From assembly GCA_029266335.1 (NCBI GenBank), contig JAQSXC010000009.1, positions 38,144-102,143 on the forward strand: a stretch of DNA of 64,000 nucleotides, in the 5' to 3' direction. The DNA comes from Eubacterium sp. (GTDB lineage: Bacteria; Bacillota; Clostridia; Acetivibrionales; DSM-1351). Below are positions 9,896 to 17,822 of the stretch, one piece after another. Each line of letters opens with the position of its first letter. Position 1 is the first letter of the stretch. Made by a program: the position numbers and the translations under genes. The notes beneath the pieces were generated by a model, which was given only the letters and a program-made list of their open reading frames with translations, had not been told where the DNA came from and did not search any database.

Positions 9896-11419
9896 TCATA
9901 AGAAATTTTGTTTAAAATTATGCATTCTGGACATATAAAATATGATCAAAAAGCACATACCGGTTGAAAACAGGACGTCAAACACTATTAGATTATCAGG
10001 AATTATTCTATTTATGATACTGACTGCCAGATAACCGGCCAACCCTGAAATGGCCAGTACAGCTGCTTTTAAAAAAGATACTCTTAGCTCACAAACCTTT
10101 CTTATTTCATATAGATTCAGAATAAGTCCTGTAATTGATGTAATAACAAGTGCAATACCATAACCGAAAATATTCAGGGAAGGAATACCGGTTAAAATAA
10201 ATACCAGAATCAAACCTTCAACTGAAACAATTATTGAATTCTTCAGGTTTACATTTTGCTTACCCAGTCCGTTAAGTATGCCAAAGGTAGCGGCAGTCAC
10301 ATAACTTATAAAATTGCAGACTCCGGCTACCATAATCATTTGACCTAGATCGTTCCTTCCATAGAAGAGCATTCCAAGCTTTTGAGGAATGCAAAGTGAT
10401 ACAATGAGAGTTCCCATTCCCACCATGTAGGATATCCTGAGAACCTGTGAAATTCGTTTTTCAGTACTCCAGGAATCCTTTTTGCTCAGACTCAGAGACA
10501 TGTCGGGAATCATTACTGTCATCATGGAACCTACAATTATAAAGGGGAGGTTGACTGTGGTCAGTGACATTCCCAGAAATTTTCCTATCTGTTCAAGTGC
10601 CGTATCATAGCTAAGCCCTGAACTGATCAGTCTCCTTGGTAATATCAAGGTCGAAGCTGTGTTAAGTATGGAGGATAAAAAGCCGTTAAGACTCAGAGGA
10701 CAGGAGATTACAAGAATATCAACCAAAAGCTGTAAGGGGTTTTTTACCTTGGTTTTAACAGGAACAAGCCGGTGGGAAAATAATTTAAAAGCTGTAAACA
10801 GCATTATCAGACTGATAGCTTCTCCTACCGCCAGAGCAAAATATGCTGTTGTCACCGCTCCTTTAATATTCTTTACAGAAAGGATGGCCATTGTGGCAAG
10901 TAGAATGGTAACGCGAATACATTTTTCAAGGATATCTATTCCTGCAGGAATAGTAAATTTCTCAAAGCCGTAGAAGAAGCCTTTAAAAATTGCCGACATC
11001 GGAATAAATACCAACGCCGGACAGATTATTTTCAATGCATCAGCTGCACGGCTGTCTTTAATAAAAAAGCTGCTGATGGTTGAAGCATTAAGGAAAACCA
11101 AAATGGCAACTGCAATACTCCACATTCCTATAAAACCTATTGCAACCTTAACTGTCCTGTGGAGATTGCGGTAGTCCTTTTTGCTGTTATATACAGCACA
11201 GGTTTTTGAGACAGCTGTAACCAGGCCATCGGCTGTGAGACAGAGGAGCAGAGAATACACCGGCATTATAAGACCATACAACCCCAGACCTTCAGCTCCC
11301 AGCTTTTTAGAAAGAATTATGGAGAAGGCAAAACCGATAAATCCTGTAATTAAGTTTGACATGGTAAGTATTGCAGAGTTTTTATAAAATTTATCCAATC
11401 CCATCAGGTATAGCTCCAT
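9896..11419 (-). CDS. Polysaccharide flippase / SpoVB-like MATE-fold membrane protein
   Basis: ~14 TM segments, SpoVB/MurJ-like sequence (KLGAEGLGLYGLIMPVY). Confidence 0.85.
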   Translation of the reverse strand: MELYLMGLDKFYKNSAILTMSNLITGFIGFAFSIILSKKLGAEGLGLYGLIMPVYSLLLCLTADGLVTAVSKTCAVYNSKKDYRNLHRTVKVAIGFIGMWSIAVAILVFLNASTISSFFIKDSRAADALKIICPALVFIPMSAIFKGFFYGFEKFTIPAGIDILEKCIRVTILLATMAILSVKNIKGAVTTAYFALAVGEAISLIMLFTAFKLFSHRLVPVKTKVKNPLQLLVDILVISCPLSLNGFLSSILNTASTLILPRRLISSGLSYDTALEQIGKFLGMSLTTVNLPFIIVGSMMTVMIPDMSLSLSKKDSWSTEKRISQVLRISYMVGMGTLIVSLCIPQKLGMLFYGRNDLGQMIMVAGVCNFISYVTAATFGILNGLGKQNVNLKNSIIVSVEGLILVFILTGIPSLNIFGYGIALVITSITGLILNLYEIRKVCELRVSFLKAAVLAISGLAGYLAVSIINRIIPDNLIVFDVLFSTGMCFLIIFYMSRMHNFKQNFL

Positions 11420-11553
11420 TTTCCTAAAGTCAATTAATATTGTTTTATAGTAATTGATTGTTTATTGCCTTATTATTAAATGCTATTCAGTATGAGACAG
11501 GTTTATTACTGGACGGAGACTGTTAAATTTTATCAGAGCTATCTGCTGCAACA

Positions 11554-11590
11554 AAAAAGAGGCTGCTTTCTATGGAGAAAGAGCCTCTAT
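11554..11590 (-). terminator. Terminator overlapping the DUF1294 stop codon
   Basis: On - strand AGAGGCT...AGCCTCTTTTTTGTT. Confidence 0.8.
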
Positions 11591-11865
11591 TTGTTAATGA
11601 GATAATAAATGAAAATAAGCTGTGCCAGAAGTATAAAAGGTATAACTGTCATAAAGTACCAGTTCCTGGTTTTATGATTGAAGAAGAATAAGCCGATATA
11701 AACGCCTATACTTCCTCCGAGAATTGATAAAAGAAAAAATGATCTTTCCGGTATCCGCCATAATTTGTTTTTTGCTTTATATTTATCCAATGATACCAAT
11801 ACAAACCCGAATATATTCAGTATCACTAATACAGCTATTATAATATTTTGCATAAAGCACCTCAT
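11587..11865 (-). CDS. DUF1294 family small membrane protein
   Basis: DKYKAKNKLWRIPERSFFLLSILGGSIGVYIGLFFFNHKTRNWYF is family-typical. Confidence 0.85.
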   Translation of the reverse strand: MRCFMQNIIIAVLVILNIFGFVLVSLDKYKAKNKLWRIPERSFFLLSILGGSIGVYIGLFFFNHKTRNWYFMTVIPFILLAQLIFIYYLINK

Positions 11866-11978
11866 CAGGTATTTAAAGATGTATTATACTATAATAATAC
11901 AATATTATACCTGTAAAGTGCTAGCTTTTTCTAAAATAGTATTTAAAAAAAGCGCATTTTCAGCAAATACAATGATAA

Positions 11979-12007
11979 TTGACATAACAATAATTATATG
12001 ATAATCT
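11979..12007 (+). promoter_or_regulatory. Sigma-A type promoter: TTGACA - 17 nt - TAATCT
   Basis: Consensus -35, 17-nt spacer, near-consensus -10 just upstream of the structured leader. Confidence 0.65.
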
Positions 12008-12047
12008 TTCATAAATAAAATTTTGGTTATAAAGCATTAATGTGAAA

Positions 12048-12247
12048 TTTACTCAGGCGTACAGGCGTTCCAATGACGCAGAAGGGTGCAGAAATTGAGA
12101 TATAGCTTGAAAGACTTTACATACGTGTATCTTCCAAGCCAACCTGTGAATTTATGGCCGAGCGAAATATTTAAAGTATTTTTCAATACTTAAAAGCGCA
12201 CATGGCCAATTACCCTCCTTTATTCGCCTTAAAACGGTAGGGGAGTG
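12048..12247 (+). ncRNA. Candidate structured ncRNA or long 5' leader (unclassified)
   Basis: Nested complementary stems: 12055-12059/12225-12229, 12061-12065/12143-12147, 12105-12114/12130-12139, 12155-12159/12204-12208, ~12172-12180/12185-12194. Confidence 0.5.
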
Positions 12248-12294
12248 AGAAAAAATATTATTTGTGGCTGCTATTGCGGCTCATGGAGGTTAAG

Positions 12295-12549
12295 GTGAAC
12301 ACTTTTGAAAATGTGAGTATTGTAAAGAAAGCAAATGTATATTTTGATGGCAAGGTTACCAGCAGAACAGTGGTTTTCCCAAATGGAGAAAAGAAGACTC
12401 TTGGAATAATGATGCCGGGAGAATATGAATTCGGTACTGCAGATAAGGAGCTTATGGAGATACTTGCCGGAAAGCTGGAGGTTCTGCTTCCCGACAGTGA
12501 CAAGTGGGTAGCAGTTGAGGTTACTGCAGACAAAGTGATCGGTGTTTGA
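12295..12549 (+). CDS. ppnP: Pyrimidine/purine nucleoside phosphorylase PpnP-like (DUF1255), C-terminally shortened
   Basis: [59 protein letters not shown] matches the family; GTG start after GGAGG; stop arrives before the family C-terminus. Confidence 0.75.
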   Translation: MNTFENVSIVKKANVYFDGKVTSRTVVFPNGEKKTLGIMMPGEYEFGTADKELMEILAGKLEVLLPDSDKWVAVEVTADKVIGV

Positions 12550-12576
12550 ATTTAATTATCGAGGATGCAATCATTT

Positions 12577-12622
12577 AGAGGATTTCTTGTATGAATAGAT
12601 CCTCCTGGTTTTGTTTTTTTTG
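12577..12622 (+). terminator. Terminator after the PpnP-like gene
   Basis: AGAGGAT...ATCCTC followed by GGTTTTGTTTTTTTTG. Confidence 0.7.
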
Positions 12623-12825
12623 CCGTGTAGAATCTTTATAATTTTGTTTTAGTGTATATTAAAAGCTCAGATTTCTGCAATAGCTTAAGGACAGCAATTC
12701 ACGACATAATCTTTATGGTCATAATACAATTATTTATCAGATAAATAAAATTTATTGTACAGGTATGAACTTCTTTATATAACATACAATGGTAAGGGCG
12801 GATAGAATTACAGGAGAATAATAAT

Positions 12826-13023
12826 ATGGAGAAATTTGAATACAAAACATTGTTTTCTGATGCCAAGGGAATATTCGGAGGTAAGGTTGACAAATTGACA
12901 TTCCAAAATGAGTTGAATGAATTAGGGTCACAAGGCTGGGAGTTGGTAAATACTGTGGCTACTGCTCAAAGCTATGGAAGTACAAGGTGGATTATCTCAA
13001 TATTTAAGCGCAGGATTCAATAA
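12826..13023 (+). CDS. DUF4177 family protein
   Basis: 65 aa; WEYKT/GWELV-type motif (FEYKTLF...LNELGSQGWELVNTV). Confidence 0.8.
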   Translation: MEKFEYKTLFSDAKGIFGGKVDKLTFQNELNELGSQGWELVNTVATAQSYGSTRWIISIFKRRIQ

Positions 13024-13055
13024 AATCTCAATATTTAAGCGCAGGATTCAATAAA
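12994..13055. repeat. Perfect 31-bp tandem duplication (12994-13024, 13025-13055)
   Basis: ATCTCAATATTTAAGCGCAGGATTCAATAAA twice without mismatch; first copy includes the DUF4177 stop. Confidence 0.97.
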
Positions 13056-13159
13056 AATAAGTATAGTCAATCAAATACTCTTTAATATGTTGTGGAATAC
13101 AAGGACTGATAAGGAGACGCAAATAACCTGGATTTTTTTAATAGATAAATATTCAATTT

Positions 13160-13197
13160 TTAAAACCCGTATGTATTATCAACATGCGGTTTTTTTG
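13160..13197 (+). terminator. Terminator after DUF4177
   Basis: AAACCCGTATGT attatca ACATGCGGTTTTTTT. Confidence 0.75.
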
Positions 13198-13346
13198 TGT
13201 AAAAAATACTTGGACAGGTAACTTAAAGAATTCATGGAAGTGAGAATCCAAACCTTACCTTGGTGAGGCAGGCTTAGTGACACAATCTTTTTCCTCAACT
13301 AAAAAGCTTACTTTTAAATTATTGGGTTCCTTAATCAGCCCACTTC

Positions 13347-13412
13347 AAGACTTTATTCAGACAATTTGTAAATTGCAGAAAGACTTTATTCAGACAATTT
13401 GTAAATTGCAGA
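13347..13412. repeat. Perfect 33-bp tandem duplication (13347-13379, 13380-13412)
   Basis: AAGACTTTATTCAGACAATTTGTAAATTGCAGA twice. Confidence 0.97.
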
Positions 13413-13480
13413 GTATTTGTATATAATAGGTTAAATGGATTTTTTCATTTTCTATTTTTTAGGCGCTGCAAAGCAGCAAA

Positions 13481-13939
13481 ATGGAGAGTTTTATGAAATT
13501 TGATTTATTGGATTTAAGCTTTTTTGGAGTAGTTTTGAAAATAGTACTTATATTAATTATATATATAATTATAGTTCAGGCCCTTAAGATTATGTCCAAA
13601 GATGTAAAAAGAGGCGGAAAGGGCAGCCGTAATCTTGGATGGAAGCTGAAACTGGTTTACCCGGGAGACGGCGGGAATTTTGTTGAGGGAGATATTATTC
13701 CTATTGGCAATAAGCTTACTATTGGCAGAAATAAACTGAATCAGATGGTTTTAACCTCACAGTCTGTTTCTAACTATCATGCAAAAATATATTTTGAAGA
13801 TGGGCGTTATATGCTGGAGGATCTGAATTCTACCAACGGCACTTTTATTAATGGAATTATGGTAGACAAAAAAAGCCTTCAGCCAGGGGATGAGATCAGT
13901 ATATCTCAAACGGTGCTTGTTGTAACAGACGACGAGTAG
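13481..13939 (+). CDS. FHA-domain protein with N-terminal TM segment
   Basis: IGRNKLNQMVL...VSNYHAKIYFEDGRYMLEDLNSTNGTFING is a canonical FHA core. Confidence 0.93.
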   Translation: MESFMKFDLLDLSFFGVVLKIVLILIIYIIIVQALKIMSKDVKRGGKGSRNLGWKLKLVYPGDGGNFVEGDIIPIGNKLTIGRNKLNQMVLTSQSVSNYHAKIYFEDGRYMLEDLNSTNGTFINGIMVDKKSLQPGDEISISQTVLVVTDDE

Positions 13940-13997
13940 CTTTTGAAGATCAGCACTGAAAGGAACTGCCGGAGTATATGGAATATTCCTGTGCGGT

Positions 13998-15218
13998 GTG
14001 GAATTATTAATGACAAAACGGCTAAAAACATTACAACTACTAATATATGTATTTATTTTCTTCGGGTTTTTAAATTTATCATTTTTAGGAAAACCCATTG
14101 ACCCCATGGCAGGAGTATTTTTTGCAGTTTTAACCGTTATAATTGCAGTAACCTCCTGGGTATTGAAAAAATATTATCCCATGGGTGACAGGCTGATATT
14201 TTTACTGGCCATGCTACTGTGCTCCATTGGTTTGATCATGCTCTTCAGGCTTAACAAGGCTTCAGCTCTAAAACAGCTTGTTTGGCTTGTCATCGGCATT
14301 GCAATGTTCCTGTTTGTAGTTCTTTATCTCAAGAAGGGTCTTATCAAATATGCAAAATACAAGTATATATTTCTGGCAGGAACAATCATGTTCATGGCTA
14401 TGGCCACCTTTATAGGAGTTGAAATTCTTGGAGCGAAGAACTGGGTGAAAATTGGCCCGTACGGTTTTCAACCCTCTGAATTCGGGAAGATATTTCTGAT
14501 ACTTTATCTGTCAACGGCACTATCCAGCATTACTTCAAGGAAACAACTGATAGAACCGGGGATTGTAATCATAATATCCCTGGGATTTATGGTTATGCAG
14601 AAGGATTTGGGTACGGCTCTTATAATATTTGCTGTTTCAGTTACAATGGTTTATCTTGCAACTTCAAAGAAGCTCTATGTACTTGCCTCACTTGGCTTGT
14701 TCAGTGCAGGAGGTATGGCAAGCTATGTGGTTTTTGATCACATAAGAAGACGTTTTATGATCTGGCTGAATCCCTGGGATTATGTATATAACGAAAGCTA
14801 TCAGCTGGTACAGTCCATGTATGCCATTGCTATGGGAGGCTTTTTCGGAAGAGGGCTGGGCATGGGTCATCCGGGTTATGTGGCTGTAAATGAGTCCGAC
14901 TTCATTTTTTCGGTTATTTGTGAAGAAATGGGATTACTTATGGGTATGGCCATTCTCATCTTACATTTTCTTCTTTTCTACCGCTCCATAAGGAGTGCCA
15001 TACATGCAGAAAATAACTTTACCAAGCTGTTGACTGCCGGCCTGAGTGTTATGATTGCAACACAGACACTCGTAATCGTAGGCGGAGTTACAGGCTTTAT
15101 TCCATTAACGGGGATTACCCTTCCCTTTGTAAGCTATGGCGGAACATCACTGTTGATCAGCTTCCTGTCCCTGAGCATAATCCAAAAGGTCTCAGAAGGT
15201 GATGAGGAAGGAGAATAG
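13998..15218 (+). CDS. FtsW/RodA/SpoVE-family SEDS glycosyltransferase
   Basis: KNWVKIGPYGFQPSEFGKI, LPFVSYGGTSLL motifs. Confidence 0.95.
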   Translation: MELLMTKRLKTLQLLIYVFIFFGFLNLSFLGKPIDPMAGVFFAVLTVIIAVTSWVLKKYYPMGDRLIFLLAMLLCSIGLIMLFRLNKASALKQLVWLVIGIAMFLFVVLYLKKGLIKYAKYKYIFLAGTIMFMAMATFIGVEILGAKNWVKIGPYGFQPSEFGKIFLILYLSTALSSITSRKQLIEPGIVIIISLGFMVMQKDLGTALIIFAVSVTMVYLATSKKLYVLASLGLFSAGGMASYVVFDHIRRRFMIWLNPWDYVYNESYQLVQSMYAIAMGGFFGRGLGMGHPGYVAVNESDFIFSVICEEMGLLMGMAILILHFLLFYRSIRSAIHAENNFTKLLTAGLSVMIATQTLVIVGGVTGFIPLTGITLPFVSYGGTSLLISFLSLSIIQKVSEGDEEGE

Positions 15219-16632
15219 TATGAATAACCTTACAACAAATATAAAACGAGTTATGATAATTTTCCTGATAGTGTTCATAGTATTGATCAGCTATCTGTCA
15301 TATTTCACACTGTTCAGAGGTCCTGAAATCTCAACCAGGCCCGATAACAGAAGAATGTGGGATATAAGAAACAAAGTGGTGAGAGGTACGATATTTGATA
15401 GAAACGGGAAAGAGCTTTCAGTAAGTGAGAAAGCAAAAAACAATGAATACAAAAGGACCTATAAAGGCGGAGCTGCAACAGCACATGTACTGGGCTACTA
15501 TGATCCCCAGTATGGAATAACAGGGCTGGAAAATCTTTATGACAGCTATTTGTCCAGTAATATATCAGCATCTTTTTTAGCCTGGGTTGGAAATGGCTTT
15601 AAGGAAGTAAATAAAAAGGGTGATGATGTATATACCAGTCTTGATCTCAAACTGCAGCAGACTGCCTATAACGCACTTGGCTCGGCACGGGGTTCGGTGG
15701 TGGTATTAAAAGTGGATACTGGTGAAATTTTGGCTATGGTATCAAAGCCGTCCTACGATCCCAATACATTGAGTAAAAATTGGAAGAGCATCAGTACAAA
15801 CGAAAGCAGGCCCCTCTTAAACAGAGCCGTTTCAGGTTTGTATCCGCCGGGCTCCACCTTCAAGGTTGTAACCGGCATAAGTGCTCTTGAAAATATTGAC
15901 GGCATAGAGAATGAAACTTTCAACGATGAGGGCAGGCTGGTTTTGGGAAAGGATTACACCTTGAGCAATGACAAGGGCAAGGTGATGGGGAAGATCAATT
16001 TCGAACAGGCTATGATAAAGTCCAGCAATGTATTTTTCGGAAACCTTGGAATCAGATTGGGTAATGACCTTTTCAAAACTGCTGAAGACTTCAGATTCAA
16101 CAGAGATATTCCGGCTGACGGAATAATTATAGATAAAAGCAGATTTCCAAAATACAAAGCTTCAGAAAAGGGTAATCTTGCCCAAACCGGAATAGGGCAG
16201 GCAGAAATACTTGCAACGCCTGTACAGATGGCTTTGGTAGCTCAGACAATTGCAAATGACGGAATAATGCTTAAACCCGCACTTGTCAACAAGGTGGTGG
16301 ATTACAGCGGGAATACCGTAAAGGAATTAAAGCCTGAACAATTGGACAAGGTCACCACACCTGGATATGCAAGCGAAATTAAACGATTCATGAAAGAGGT
16401 AGTCTCGAAAGGGACCGGTACCAGAGCACAGGTCAGTGGTGTTCAGGTAAGCGGAAAAACAGGTACTGCCCAGCATGTTGAAAGCAAGACACCCCACAGC
16501 TGGTTTATAGGTTTTGCGCCATATAAAAATCCGGAGATAGCTATAGCAGTCATAGTTGAGGAAGGTGGGTACGGCGGAACCGCTGCTGCTCGAATTTCCT
16601 CCGAGGTAATGACCAGATATTTTTCTAAATAA
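15199..16632 (+). CDS. Class B penicillin-binding protein (PbpA/PBP2-like)
   Basis: SGLYPPGSTFKV (SxxK), SSN, KTGTAQ motifs; N-terminal TM; overlaps the SEDS gene. Confidence 0.95.
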   Translation: MMRKENSMNNLTTNIKRVMIIFLIVFIVLISYLSYFTLFRGPEISTRPDNRRMWDIRNKVVRGTIFDRNGKELSVSEKAKNNEYKRTYKGGAATAHVLGYYDPQYGITGLENLYDSYLSSNISASFLAWVGNGFKEVNKKGDDVYTSLDLKLQQTAYNALGSARGSVVVLKVDTGEILAMVSKPSYDPNTLSKNWKSISTNESRPLLNRAVSGLYPPGSTFKVVTGISALENIDGIENETFNDEGRLVLGKDYTLSNDKGKVMGKINFEQAMIKSSNVFFGNLGIRLGNDLFKTAEDFRFNRDIPADGIIIDKSRFPKYKASEKGNLAQTGIGQAEILATPVQMALVAQTIANDGIMLKPALVNKVVDYSGNTVKELKPEQLDKVTTPGYASEIKRFMKEVVSKGTGTRAQVSGVQVSGKTGTAQHVESKTPHSWFIGFAPYKNPEIAIAVIVEEGGYGGTAAARISSEVMTRYFSK

Positions 16633-16664
16633 CAGTTCTGATTTAAAGCTAAAAGGAGTAATAA

Positions 16665-17783
16665 ATGAGCGGGGTAAGAAGACGCTATGATGTGGATTGG
16701 ATAAGAACAGTTGCTGTTTTGCTTATAATTCCATTTCATGCTGCCATTATATATAATACAGATCCTGATGCAATAATGTACGTTAAATCAGGAATCAATG
16801 TGCATCAAATAAACCTGTTTGAATTTTTTCTGGACCGTTTTCATATGACATTATTGTTCTTTTTGGCCGGCATGGCTATATACTATTCTCTTTTGAGCCG
16901 GACCACCCGTCAGTTTGCAGGTACTCGTACCAAAAAATTATTGCTGCCGACAGTAGTGGGGGTATTTACCTTTTGCCCGATTACTACTTATGTTTTTGCA
17001 AGACAAAACGGCAGTCAGGATAGTTTATTAAGTCATTATATAGGTTTCTTCACCAGACCTGTTGGAGGATTTGAGGGGGTAAACGGTGGATTTACTCCGA
17101 TGCATCTATGGTTTATATTGTTTTTGTTTGTATATTCATTTATAGGGATACCTGTATTTAGAGCTGTTATTAGCGAAAAGGGAAGAAGGTTGACAGACGC
17201 TCTGGCGGATTTCTTTTCAAAGCCGTTGATGTTCTTGCTGCTGACAGTCCCATATAGTATGATATTTCTGGTAGATTTAATGGATGAGCGGAATCCGGTT
17301 GCGTATTTTTTTGTAGTGATACTTGGCTTTATTTTTGCCAGCAATGACAAATTTCAAAAGGCTGTAAACCGTGATAAATGGATTTATCTTGCTTTAAGTG
17401 CAGGCATTCTTCTTCTATGGTACTTATGGGTAAAAGAGAATGAAACAGGCTCTACATTTATATTATATCTCAAATATTTTATTACCAAGGCTGCCCGTTT
17501 AATACCAACCTTTGCACTTTTGGGTCTGGGCAACAGTTTTATTAAAACAGGAGGAAGAACGCTCAGATATCTGTCTGAAGCATCCTTCCCGGTTTACATT
17601 ATACATATGCCCGTAGTAACTTATGTTGGTTATTTGTTACTTAAATTCAATATAAAGCCTGTTTATCAATACATCTTAATTATTTCATTATCATATATGA
17701 TATGTTTCATTTTATATGAAACCTACCGGAGATTATTTTCAAACAGGACCTCCGCCAAGGCTGTAAAGATGATACAAGGTTGA
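16665..17783 (+). CDS. Acyltransferase family 3 membrane protein (OpgC/MdoC-like)
   Basis: RRYDVDWIRTVAVLLIIPFHAAIIY N-terminus, multi-TM. Confidence 0.88.
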   Translation: MSGVRRRYDVDWIRTVAVLLIIPFHAAIIYNTDPDAIMYVKSGINVHQINLFEFFLDRFHMTLLFFLAGMAIYYSLLSRTTRQFAGTRTKKLLLPTVVGVFTFCPITTYVFARQNGSQDSLLSHYIGFFTRPVGGFEGVNGGFTPMHLWFILFLFVYSFIGIPVFRAVISEKGRRLTDALADFFSKPLMFLLLTVPYSMIFLVDLMDERNPVAYFFVVILGFIFASNDKFQKAVNRDKWIYLALSAGILLLWYLWVKENETGSTFILYLKYFITKAARLIPTFALLGLGNSFIKTGGRTLRYLSEASFPVYIIHMPVVTYVGYLLLKFNIKPVYQYILIISLSYMICFILYETYRRLFSNRTSAKAVKMIQG

Positions 17784-17822
17784 CAGGCTGAGCGACAGGG
17801 TCTTAATATGAGCTGGTATTAC

